DNA of 64,000 nucleotides from Tamarix chinensis (taxonomy: Eukaryota > Streptophyta > Magnoliopsida > Caryophyllales > Tamaricaceae). The translations under genes were made by a program, and so were the position numbers. The notes below the pieces were generated by a model. That model worked only from the letters and a program-made list of their open reading frames with translations, ran no database searches and was not told the origin of the DNA. The stretch covers positions 105,455,422 through 105,519,421 of the forward strand of contig CM060175.1 of assembly GCA_030549775.1 (NCBI GenBank), given 5' to 3'. Below are positions 34,437 through 44,783 of this stretch, one piece after another (within the stretch, counting starts at the first letter, position 1; each line of letters starts with the position of its first letter).

Positions 34437-35060
34437 TCATTTTCTTTTTTCATAAACGCTAAAACAAATGCTAAAATTCTTACCACTAGACATACAACCA
34501 ACAACCTCTAATAAAGTAAGGTTGTACTTACTAATTTTGTATGTGGAATCCAATCTAACCACATATAAAAATGCATGCAACAAAGTAATAGAATATGGGT
34601 ACGCAAATAAAATATAACTAACTACATCAAAGTCGCACAATTGATGATTCCATGAATGATATTTATTATTTTCCATAAAGTGCAATAAATGCTACATAAT
34701 TGTACATCTCATCAAGCACTGCACCCCTGAACTTATATACAGTATTACAAATTGTCCTAAGCATCACACTATTATTCCCCTCTCCACATTGCCACTCGTC
34801 GATAATCTCTCTATGTTTAACATTTATCAAGGTTATTTCATTCAGGTGACAAACGAAAAGCAAACGAGTATCCCTACAAAACTTTCCTAATCTATGATTA
34901 AGAATACCGCATTCAACTACCAATCTTCAACTACTGCAAATATTTTTCCTTTCACGTATCTTAAATTCACAACCAAATTTTCTAGATTTAGTATATCAAA
35001 AACTTTCTAGATTTCCAAAAGATTGTCTTCTATATGCACCACCTCTCCCACAAAATATCC
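34437..35060 (-). pseudogene. Mutator-like (MULE) transposase remnant with FAR1-type domain
   Basis: Minus-strand frames joined across shifts show, from high to low coordinate, a FAR1/WRKY-like DNA-binding remnant (RGGAYRR, SRKFGCEFKIRERK, then VVECGILNHRLGKFCRD), a linker, and the start of the MULE transposase core (FAYPYSITLLHAF, then LDSTYKISKYNLTLLEVVG with the first catalytic Asp, then SSGKNFSICFSVYEKRK). These match the LMDSTYKTNKYRLPLLEIVG block of plant MULE/FAR1-family transposases. The rest of the catalytic core after 34437 is missing, and frameshifts and stops separate the parts, so it is dead. No terminal inverted repeats were found. Could instead be a fragment of a domesticated FAR1-related gene, but the decay argues against it. 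Confidence 0.75.
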
Positions 35061-35777
35061 AAACCCTGCTTCTTCTTTTTTTTATACTTTTCGATACCTA
35101 AAATCATATTATGTGGTCTTTGGGTTTCTTTATCCCATTGAATCAATGACTCGCTATCACTAAAAATCTCATGTATCAAGAACATTCCATTCCAATTAGT
35201 ATTAAGTGTATCTTCATTATATAATTAATGAATAAATTATAAAACTATAAGGAATAAATAAATATAAAAACAAATATTTTTTTTAAAAGAGAATGGGGGC
35301 TTCTAGGTTATTGGCCTTGTGGGAGGGGAGAAATAACAGGTAAACAACCCGCTAGTATGGGCTCTGAAAGGGTGAATGACCCATCTACAAGCCCTATTTA
35401 TTGGTAAAACACCTATCAATGAAGACTTCCAACAGGTGAGTGGTTAATGCCTTGGGCCTTTACTTGAGTAAGTAACTTGTTGGACATGGGGAAGACACGA
35501 GTGATCAACTCATAGATATGAAAACTTATTAGGGGGCGATGACACATGATAATTTTATGAAGTTCTTTTTGGCTGAGAAAATCATCATTTTGTTCGATTA
35601 TGATTATTTTTTTTGTGTTGAAATTGAATAAAATGTATTGAAGATAGGTGGTGAAGAAGAGAAAAAATAGTGAACTAGGAAGTGAGGTAAAGGAAATTGA
35701 AGAATTAAGAAGGGTAATATGATCAAACAAATAAAAATATTACTTTTTAGGGGTATAAAATTATCATATTAAATGTG
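35061..35777. other. Intergenic sequence between two DNA transposons
   Basis: AT-rich, with no recognised protein. It may include more of the Mutator-like element's 5' part (35061-35210, minus strand), which I could not align to a family. Confidence 0.35.
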
Positions 35778-35785
35778 TAAGTAAT

Positions 35786-38700
35786 CAAAGGTGAAGCCAA
35801 GGCTTCCGTATGGTGTCCCGGGACACCATGTAGCCCTGGCGGTAAGGTAGTAAATGTATTTTTATTTTTATTTTTTAGGCATTGAATATATATTATATAT
35901 GCTAGACACCATAACAATAGTTTAATATGGATGAATGGTTGGGCTACTCAAGTCCCTATATTTCGACTACAAGGTCCTAGGATTGAATCCCTTATTCGAC
36001 CGCTTTTGAATTATTTTTGTAAAATCAAAATGACGTTGTTTTGATTTTCTTCCCAAACACCCTTACCACCTATTACCCATCTTCTCCCTCGACCCTCTCT
36101 TAATTTTTTCATCCTCTTGGCTTCTGCCCTGCCCTACCCCTTGACTTTCTAGCTTTGACTAATCGAGCTCATCATTACCGCCTTTAGAGATCACCGTTGG
36201 TCATGCTGGAATCCATCGACGGCGATGAAGTTCCTTCCTCTTTGAGTTCGTCTTTCTTCTAGTCTAATAGCGACTTTGTCCTTCTTCTACCTAGTTTCTC
36301 ACTTGTTCGGTCATCCTCAGCCCAGTGCTGAATGCAGTGGTTCGCCGTTGCCGCCTTGGCCCTGGGCACATGACTATTGTCTGCTGGCTGCTGTTGTCTT
36401 CTAAGAATCTGATATCTACATGACTCCTTTTGGAGGAAGCCAAAGCCATGATTCAGGAAGTTAAGTGAGGAAGGTAATATTTTTTTTTAATTTTTAGTTA
36501 GTTAAATTTTTAGTGATAAATTTGTGAGTAGTTAATTTATCTATATTTATTTTATTAATTGATTATATTTTTTAGTTTATAGAAATTAGAATGTAGAAAT
36601 CCTAATTAATTTGGTAAACCCTAATTTACTAATTAGTTTGTTAATAGATTGAATTGTTTAATTTATTAGTTAGTTTTTGAATTAGTTTGTTATAAAATTA
36701 TATTATCAATTAAGTTTTAGTAAATTTCTTATTTAATTCATTAAATTGTTTAATGTCTCAATTTAGGATGCAAAGATACTTTTCAAGTCAACCTAAAAAT
36801 AGGTACCACGAATCTAATTTTATTAATCAATTTGTGTTACCAACTTCTGAAAACTAAGCACTCCCTTCTTCAAGCCAACCACAAGAATCAAGATTCACGA
36901 ATGAAGGTAAAGTTGATTTGAAAACTTTAGAAGTAGATTAGGGGTTAAGAAAAAATATTTTAGATTTTCATCCAAATATTCAAGATGAGGTAAGAAGAGC
37001 TTATCTTTCAAAATACTCTTATCAACCTCATACTCATAGCTTTCTTACAAAGGTTATCGGTGGAAAAAGGTGTCAATTTGTTTCATATTAGTTTGATGAA
37101 TATGATTGGTTGGAATACAGTATAGCTAAAGATGCTGCATTTTGTCTTCCCTGTTACTTGTTTAAAAGTATATCTAATGCTGGTGATGATCATTTTATGG
37201 GAAAAGGATTTATACACTGGAATAAAAAATAAAGGTTCAAAGTTCATGTTAGTAGTTCTAATAGTCCTCATTTTAAAGCTACTAAAAAAATGTGAAGATC
37301 TTATTAAAGAGAAGCAAATCATTGAAGCCTCTTTCATAAAACAATTCAAATAAGTTAAATCAGATTATCTTATCTATTTAGATGCATCTATTTAAGCTGT
37401 TAAATTTCTTCTTGAGGGAGGAATGGCATTTAGAGGACATGATAAGTCGGAAGATTCTCTAAATCAAGGTAACTTTCGTTGTTTTCTGGAGGCTTTGAGG
37501 CATAACAATGAAGATATAGCGAGAGATGTGTTAGTAAATGATCCAAAGAATAATCAAATGACTTCACCTGAGATTCGGAAGGATATTAATTATGCATTTG
37601 CATATGAAATAATTAATGAGATTATCAATGAAATTGGAGATGATTTCTTTGGCATATTAGTGGATGAAGTAGGAGACGTAGTAAAGAAAGAACAAATAGT
37701 TGTTGTTTTGTGTTATGTTGATGATAGGGGTTATGTTATGGACATATTTGTTAGAATTTTACATGTTAAAGATACAACTGCTTTATCACTTAAGGGTGCA
37801 CTTGAATCAATATTGAGTCAGTATGAATTATGTTTATCAAAAGTATGAGGAAAAGGGTATGATGGAGCTAGTATGCGAGGTGAATTTGATGGTTTGAAAA
37901 CATTGATTCAGAATGAAAATCCTTGTACCTATTATGTTCATTGTTTTGCTCATCAACTTCAATTGGTTCTTATTACTGTAGTAAAATGTCATAATGAGGT
38001 TATTTGATTTCTTAGCAATGTTACAAGGGTTGTAAATGTTGTTGGATCCTTCAATAAGTGTCAAGATTCTCTTTGAGATAAACAAGTTACTTACATAGCA
38101 AATGTATTGAAAGAAGACTTGATAGAATCTGATCGGGGATTGAATCAAGAATCTGTTCTTGTAAGAGCCGGTGATACACATTATGGTTCTCATTTAAGGA
38201 CATTTTTTAGTCTAAAAAAAATCTCCTATGATCAAGGTACTTGAAGACTTGGAAGTCAATAGGAAATTTGATAAAAACGGAGATGCAACAATCTTATTAT
38301 ATGGATTACAAACTTTTGACTTCATTTTCATGTTACATTTGATGATAAATGTTATGGGAGTTACAGGTGATTTATCTCAGGCATTGTAAAAGAATGATAA
38401 AGACATTTTGAATGCCTTAGCACTTGTTGAAATTGCTAAGGAGTGTTTGTAAGAGATGAGAGATGATGAATGGGAAGGTATTTTGAAGGAAATTGATTTA
38501 TTTTGTAACAAGAGAGGCATTATTGTGCCCAACATGAATGAGCAATATGTTAAGGGAAAGAGATCAACACGCTAAGCTCCAATCGTCACGAATCTACATC
38601 ATTATAAATATGATTGCCTCTATAGTGTTATAGACTCATAGCTAAAGGAGCTTAATTGTAGGTTTGATCTGACGAGCACTGAATTGTTAAGTTGTGTTGC

Positions 38701-39263
38701 ATTTTTGCATCCTTCATCATCATTTGAAGCTTTTAACAAGCAATCTTTAATTAAATTGACCGCTTTTTTATCCTAATGATTTCTCTAATATTGATGTTGT
38801 GGTGTTAGACAATCAACTTGAGAATTATATGAGAAATGTTCGATTAGATATCAAGTTTCATGGCTTGAAAGGGCTTATTGATCTTTTAAAAAAACTAGTG
38901 CAAACCAAGAAGTATAAGACATATTCTTTCGTCTATATGCTTGTAAAATTGGCTTTAATTTTGCCGGTAGCAATTGCAAGCGTCGAACTGGTATTTTCTA
39001 CAATAAATTTCATCAAGACTACATTATAGAATAAAATGTGTGATCAATAATTTCAAGATTATTTAGTGACATTTATAGAGAGAGATGTATATAATTCTAT
39101 TAGCAATAATATCATTATACATCGCTTTCAAAGTATGAAAATTCAACGAATATTATTATAAAATTATGTAAAATTTTATATTTAATCACAATATATTAAC
39201 ATTACTTAATAGTATTATTTTATATGATAAAACCATAAAATTTTAATTCTAACTCCGTCATCG
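35786..39263 (+). mobile_element. hAT element, 3478 bp, perfect 8-bp TSD, dead transposase
   Basis: The 8-bp sequence TAAGTAAT lies immediately outside both ends, at 35778-35785 and 39264-39271, exactly the duplication length of hAT elements. The left end reads CAAAGGTGAAGCCAAGG and the complement of the right end CGATGACGGAGTTAGAATTAAAATTTT. Both look like worn forms of the CAGTGGCGGAGCCAGAATTTT ends I recall for plant hAT elements with DUF4371 transposases. Inside are a pyrimidine-rich leader (36040-36470), a probable leader intron (36474-36766, GT-AG) and the transposase remains from 36768. The duplication is intact although the coding sequence has decayed. Confidence 0.9.
36768..39130 (+). 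pseudogene. hAT transposase pseudogene (TTF zinc finger, DUF4371, dimerisation)
   Basis: Conceptual translation from the ATG at 36768 gives the usual order of the plant 'zinc finger MYM-type protein 1-like' hAT transposases. First a TTF-type zinc-finger block (DEYDWLEYSIAKDAAFCLPCYLFK, about 37093-37165); then DUF4371, best kept in an open stretch at 37423-37848 (FRGHDKSEDSLNQGNF, SPEIRKDINYAFAYEI, GILVDEVGDVVKKEQ); then GYDGASMRGEFDGLKT and YVHCFAHQLQLVL; then the C-terminal dimerisation block at 38799-39029 (ALILPVAIASVELVFSTINF). It is broken by in-frame stops, among them 37846 (TGA), 38005, 38074, 38387, 38450, 38573 and 38639, and by a frameshift in the A run near 38210-38222. No intact catalytic protein can be made. 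Confidence 0.9.
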
Positions 39264-39271
39264 TAAGTAAT

Positions 39272-39843
39272 ATTTTTCTTATCTAAACCTCTTCAAGTTT
39301 CTATAAGATAAGAAATAGTCTTAGATTCTGTTGATAAATCACTATATTTATTGCCTAAAATGATATATTATTTTAAGAATTGGTAATATATTGGTCAGAT
39401 ATAAAATTATAAATTAAATAGAATTACAGTAATTTCAATATCAAATTCGGGATCTTTAGAAGAAAAAGAAATTAAATCAACTTGTGAAAGGTAAGGAAGC
39501 TCGCATAAATGTCAGTGACGACGTGAGATATAACACACACCTGTACAATCAGTCAATCACAATTTTCTCCCGAGAGCCAAAACTTTGCTCATCACGTTCG
39601 CAGATTCTCTTTTCACTATCATTTTTTGCCTTTTTGCCTGCCATTTCCAATTTCTTCCCGATAAAATAAATTTTGCCCCGAAAAAAAGGAAAACGTAAAG
39701 CTCCCACCCACAGTTTTCTCTCTCTTACCGCCCTCCCCCTCCCCTACCACCGAACCCCTCTTATCCCTTCCCTCTCTCCCTCATCCCTTTGGCGAGCTCT
39801 AAATCGGCCGGAATTTTCTTCTTTTTCGTGGGGTTGGCCGGAG
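39272..39843 (+). promoter_or_regulatory. Promoter and 5' leader of the bHLH gene
   Basis: The only sequence between the hAT element and the start codon of the ILR3-like gene. It is AT-rich up to about 39480, then a pyrimidine-rich stretch (39540-39800) typical of a plant 5' leader. I see no unambiguous TATA box; the transcription start cannot be fixed. Confidence 0.4.
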
Positions 39844-42822
39844 ATGGCATCTCCCGAGAACTCCAATTGGCTTTTCGATTATGGATTGATGGAGGACATC
39901 CCCCTTCCCGTTGGGAATTACGTTGCTCCTAATTCCGGGTTTAATTGGCCTATGCAGGCCTTGAATGGTCCAGCAAACAGGTACTGCTGTTTCTTCATTT
40001 TTGCGGCTCTTGATTAATGTTGTTGGTGTGACCTTTCTTCGGGTATTTTAGTGATTTGGGTTCTCGCCTTTTGTTGATTTTTTGCGCTTTTTAATTCTTT
40101 GCTCGATTGTGAGTATTTTGGATCGCTAGCCGTTAGGTTCATATAAGATTATTATTGGCGTAGATAAGATTATTGTTTAAGGGTTTACACTGTTCCTTTT
40201 GGTACTTTGCCAATTTATTATTTAATTAACTTTTAGACATTAAAATTTACCTCTAACGTATAGCATGTTATGCACTGCTGTTCGAGTTAGCTGTTTGATT
40301 CAGCTAAGCTGGGCTGGTTTTTTAAAGAGGGGAATTTAGGTGAAAATGAATTTGGGGATTGGTCTAGTTATGGAGAACTTGGCAGAATCAGTTCGGGGGA
40401 AAAGAATGACTGTCTGGTGTCTATACTATGCCTGAAGAGAAGAGGTTTTGCTTCAAAAATAGTTAATCTTTGGAGCAGTTGTGGCAATGTGATAAAAAAT
40501 GATAAACTAGTGGTCAGTAGCTGATTCCGATGCTTACTTTTTCTGCTAAAGCTTCTACCCCCTTTTTGATTACTTTCAAGTACGATGCAGCAGATATATT
40601 ATGCGTGAAGAGAAGAGTAGTTTGATTTAGAACTAGTTCGTCTTTGGATCAATGATCACAATGTGATTGAAAATGATTAACCAGTAGTCAGTGGCTGATC
40701 CTGATGCCTACATGTTTTTTTGTTAAAGCTTCCACCTCTTTTTTGATTACTTTCAAGTCTGATATAGGAGGATATATGTGGAGTCTAGTAGGGCCTTGTG
40801 TGAATGAGATAACCTTCTGACTGACTGGGAAATCATCATATCTGGCTTCTTTGGCTGACTTGGATAGTGTATTACTTTTCTATTTCTATGTGAAATCATG
40901 GCTGAACTAGATGGATTTGGAACTCATCTGGTTAGGCTATTGATGGCTAACGGCGTGCCTCCAATATGTCTGGAATCTTCTTGTTGAAATTGCATTGAAA
41001 CAAAATAACTATAGTCTGGTGGTCCCTTTTCATAACTTGTCAGTTTTCCTTGATATGCTGCCTTGTTTGCTCTTATGCAGGATGCATCCTGCTATATGTG
41101 TCATTGTATGTTTAGTGTTGAATGCCTGTAAGAGTAAGGCTTCTCGTTGAAAATGCTAGAATTTGGGCAGTTATAGATGAATTCTGTTATGGCTCCTTTT
41201 TTACAGTTTTGCTACAATTTGGGCAACTCTTTTTGCCTCCTTGATACCATGGTTCCCCCCTCCCTCTGCTTAGTGGGGTTCTTGTTCCTTTTTTTTCCTC
41301 CCCATCTTGTCAAGCCTGATCATGTTGTGTACCAGTGTTGAAGGCGATGGAACATTTGTAGATTCAGGAGCCCCGAAGGAGAATGGCTCAAAGAAAAGGT
41401 ATTACTAATCTCTCTGTGATTATTGCTAAATATATATCCTACATTCTTCTGTTTCCCACTATATTCAGGGCTAGATAACTTCTCAGGCAGTAGGGCATAG
41501 TATATGTTAAGCCCAGCTTTGTCAACAATAGCTGATTTGATGTCTCTTATTATATTATATTTTGTGCTCACATAAATGTCCTTGTTTGGAAAGGATATGG
41601 ATCTGCCCCAATGTTTTGAGCGGCTTAAAAGAATGAATTTAAATGTTTTACATATGGAGCGACGATGGTTATAATTTGATGGCTTGGCTTGGTTTGAAGC
41701 ACTTTGAGAAGCAGGAACTAATACCCATTATCCAGCACATATTAGGTTCTTTTCAGTTGCTTTTAGTAGCTCACCAGTGATAATATCCTGCAGGCTTACG
41801 TACTTGTTGGTTGTCCATCTGATTTTCTGATGTTATCTGGCTGCCAAAATATCATGCTCAACTAGGTTCTTCTTGGTGTTAGTGCTTTTTGTAATAGAAG
41901 TTTTCTGTGAATACTTGCCATCTTTTAAAAGATGATTGTATACTTACCCAATTTTCAATGAAGAATAGTATTCGATTAATATCATTCAATGATTTTTTTT
42001 TCTGTGTCTGTAGAATAGTGAAGAATTATTATGTGTATGTGGTATGAGCGAGGAGTCATGAAATTTCATATTTCTGATACAGGGGGAGATCGGAATCATG
42101 TGGGCCATCTAGTTCCAAAGCTTGCAGGGAGAAGATGCGGAGGGACAGGCTTAATGACAAGTACATTATCGTGTTATAGAATTTATTTAATATTTGGTCT
42201 ATTTTTTACTTTCCCTGTGCAATTCTTGCTATCCTTCCCTTGGTAACGAGCACTGTTTTGAATGATCCTTAGGTTTGTGGAGTTAGCAGCTATCCTGGAG
42301 CCAGGAAGGCCTCCCAAGACAGACAAAGCTGCAATTCTAACTGATGCTGTTAGAATGGTAACTCAATTGAGGAGTGAATCCCAGAAGTTAAAGGATACAA
42401 ACTCAGACTTGCAAGAGAAGATTAAGGAGCTTAAGGTGTGTGCTGCTGTTGTTGTTTGAAATTTAGGTGGTTACTTTGCTCTTTGCCTCTTGCGTCCCAC
42501 TGGTCTTACTCCTTATGTTCTCATAATACTATTACTACTCATTCAGTCTGAGAAGAATGAGCTCCGAGATGAGAAGCAAAGGTTTAAGGCTGAGAAGGAG
42601 AAGCTAGAGCAGCAATTGAAATCTGTGAATTCCCAGCCTGGGTACCTACCTCCACCTCCAACAATGCCAGCCGCATACGCTGCACAAGCTCCCCAATTTC
42701 AAACTGGAGGGAGCAAGTTGGTGCCTTTTATGGGCTACCCTGGAGTTGCTATGTGGCAGTTCATGCCGCCAGCTGCAGTTGACACATCACAGGATCATGT
42801 ACTGCGCCCGCCTGTGGCTTAA
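39844..42822 (+). CDS. bHLH transcription factor, ILR3/bHLH115-like (clade IVc)
   Basis: Five coding exons: 39844-39980, 41336-41398, 42083-42160, 42273-42435 and 42547-42822. All introns are GT-AG and the reading frame is unbroken, giving 238 residues (Arabidopsis ILR3 is about the same length). The start ATG opens MASPENSNWLFDYG, matching the MVSPENANW start of ILR3. The basic region SSKACREKMRRDRLNDKF spans residues 77-94, with E-box-contacting Glu83 and Arg87; helix-loop-helix KFVELAAILEPGRPPKTDKAAI and a long leucine-zipper coiled coil follow; the C-terminus YPGVAMWQFMPPAAVDTSQD is the clade signature. Clade IVc factors (bHLH34, 104, 105/ILR3, 115) regulate iron-deficiency genes as dimers in the nucleus. 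Which orthologue it is needs a tree; ILR3 or bHLH115 fit better than bHLH34/104, whose basic region differs. Confidence 0.95.
40428..40764 (+). repeat. Tandem duplication (about 173 bp) in bHLH intron 1
   Basis: The stretch 40428-40586 (ATGCCTGAAGAGAAGAGG ... TTGATTACTTTCAAGTACGAT) is repeated with substitutions at 40601-40764 (ATGCGTGAAGAGAAGAG ... TTGATTACTTTCAAGTCTGAT), an offset of about 173 bp. Shared blocks include AATGATAA/TTAACTAGT, GGTCAGT-GCTGAT and TAAAGCTTC-ACC. It lies wholly within intron 1. Confidence 0.85.
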
Positions 42823-43739
42823 ATCCAGTCATCATCATCATGTAATCAATTGGGTTGTCATTATTACCCAAATCGCTGATTTATTTCGTGGTTGCTGCTC
42901 CTTACTGAAATAGTTTTATTATTTAACTATTCTAACGGTATTTGGTGCTTTATGGAAATATCATGGGCACTAGGACTTCAGTGAATCACTGCTTGGGGGT
43001 AACTTGTACATTATAAATAAGCAGTTGTGTTTCCCATTTGGATGGTTTTGTTTTGTTTTGAATGGATGCCTTGGTATTCTAACCGTGGAGGTTAATGTGT
43101 GATTGACCCACAGTATTTGACTAATGCTGATTTGTAAGGTTATGAGAAATATCATTAATTCTATTGGAATTTGACTACTGTTGGTGTATAGATATTGTTT
43201 TTGTTTCTGCATCATCAGATTAAACTAAAATTTATATATTTTCCGAGCCTCAACTAGTTTAGGCCGGCTAAGAAGAAAGACCAAGGATCATGCCATCCCT
43301 ACGTTACTCGGGTAGCGGAGGAGGTGGTGGTGTTCTTTGAGATTAAACAGGTGCCATGTGGCTTCTAAATGCGATAGCCTCGAATGTTGTTTGGCTTGGT
43401 GAAGCTGGTAACCTACCCTTGCATGCCTACCAGCTTTCATTTTATGGACAAGGAAAATTCTTAAGCGGCGGACTTGGACGTCACTAAACAAAAAATGCTT
43501 TATTGAAGAGGACTTGGACCACGTGGTAGTATGACCTATGCGGGAGGGGACCTCTCAGGCCAGTAATTATATCATTTTGGTAGCATTTAGCATTGACGAG
43601 GACGTGGAGTTGGACCGTCAGACGACGCACGTTGTGAGGCTACCAACAACTTCCTATCTTATCCTATAATCGTACTAATTCTGGTCTAGCTTTGCTTGGT
43701 CTATTTTTTTTTTTTTCCTCCCACTGGAAAGGTATCGAA
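42823..43739. other. Intergenic: bHLH 3' region and DUF1995 promoter
   Basis: Holds the 3' end of the bHLH transcript (AT-rich, about 42830-43200) and the upstream region of the DUF1995 gene. I recognise no further gene. A pyrimidine run (TTTTTTTTTTTTTTCCTCCC) sits just before the start codon, at about 43705-43724. Confidence 0.4.
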
Positions 43740-44783
43740 ATGACTTGCAGCCTTCTCAAAATTCACATCCAAGCCATTAGATTTCCTGAGCCAATAACTC
43801 CATCTTCTCTATCTAAAACCCGCCTCGAACCTTTCTCCACTTCCAGAATTCACCATTGTTGCCACTCCTTTCGAAAGCTATCCAGCTCTAAATCCCTGCA
43901 TATCTCCAGAACCTCTTCTCCTCTATCTATTCATTCTGCTTTAACCTCCCCTGCCCCGCCAACATCGAAAGAAGATGCTATCCTGCAAGCTAAAACCAGC
44001 CTATCCACCATTCTACAAAAAACCCTCAACAGTCCAAGGCTCACCGGGAAATTCAAGAAACAGAAACAACCCAGATTCAGAGTAGAAATTCCGGTCAGCG
44101 ACGATTCACCAGAATCAATTACCGAGCTCGCCCTCAGCGTCTTCTCCAATCCTCCCGTCAGGAAAAGGGGATCCCTGATTAAAATCTTGCTCGTATGGGC
44201 AAATCCCATTCTAAAAGAAAGTGCAAACGAAGCATTTAATTCCGCCACTACTACTACCTCATCGGATCCAGTTATTGAACACGTTGACTTAACCACATTT
44301 ACTGCAGGGGTTGATAGCAGTATTCAGAATTCTGCTGATGTAGCTGTGTTTTTGGCGCCCGAGGCCTCGCAACTGTCTGCTATAAAATTAATCACCGACG
44401 ATCGTCTGTACTCGAAGCCTGTGGTTCTATTCAATCCGAAGTGGGCATTTGAGGAAGAGGCTAGTTTGGATAATGAGCTGAGTAGTTTTGCTGGGTCGTT
44501 CGACGTGGTATATGCTTTCTTAGGGCTGGAAGTCAGAGGGATTCTAAGTAAGAGAAAAGGAGTGGTTTTCAAGTGTGTGAGGAATGGAATTCAGGCCGGT
44601 GAGAAGTGGAGTGTGTTGGTCGAAGAAGGTGATGAATTGAAGGTGGTTTCCAGGTTTACATCCCGACCTTCAATGGCTGAAGTCGAGAATGTTCTGTACA
44701 ATCTGATGGCGGTTAATTCGCCTGTTACTAAGTCTGCAAAGTTTTTGAAGGATTTTGTGTCCAATGTGACAGGAAGGAAGTAA
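43740..44783 (+). CDS. DUF1995 family protein, probably chloroplast-targeted
   Basis: Single exon, 347 residues from the ATG at 43740 (MTCSLLKIHIQAIRFPEP). The frame is open upstream to 43692 but only through a non-ATG codon. The first 75 or so residues are rich in Ser, Thr, Arg and His with few acids, typical of a chloroplast transit peptide. The rest is a DUF1995 domain: KEDAILQAKTSLSTILQ at the start, then RGSLIKILLVWANP, ADVAVFLAPEASQLSA, KPVVLFNPKWAF, SFDVVYAFLGLEVRGIL, GVVFKCVRNGIQAGEKWSVL and RFTSRPSMAEVENVLYNLM. The LPA3 photosystem II assembly protein belongs to this family, but DUF1995 has several plant members and I cannot say which this is. Function is therefore open; plastid location is inferred. 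No damage seen. Confidence 0.88.
   Translation: MTCSLLKIHIQAIRFPEPITPSSLSKTRLEPFSTSRIHHCCHSFRKLSSSKSLHISRTSSPLSIHSALTSPAPPTSKEDAILQAKTSLSTILQKTLNSPRLTGKFKKQKQPRFRVEIPVSDDSPESITELALSVFSNPPVRKRGSLIKILLVWANPILKESANEAFNSATTTTSSDPVIEHVDLTTFTAGVDSSIQNSADVAVFLAPEASQLSAIKLITDDRLYSKPVVLFNPKWAFEEEASLDNELSSFAGSFDVVYAFLGLEVRGILSKRKGVVFKCVRNGIQAGEKWSVLVEEGDELKVVSRFTSRPSMAEVENVLYNLMAVNSPVTKSAKFLKDFVSNVTGRK

Noticed and set aside
43692..43739. Upstream extension of the DUF1995 frame
   Set aside because: Begins with a non-ATG codon and reads through a T-rich tract into a Phe run; the ATG at 43740 gives a proper transit-peptide start.
43931..44296. 121-codon minus-strand frame
   Set aside because: Antisense of the DUF1995 gene; no independent family resemblance.
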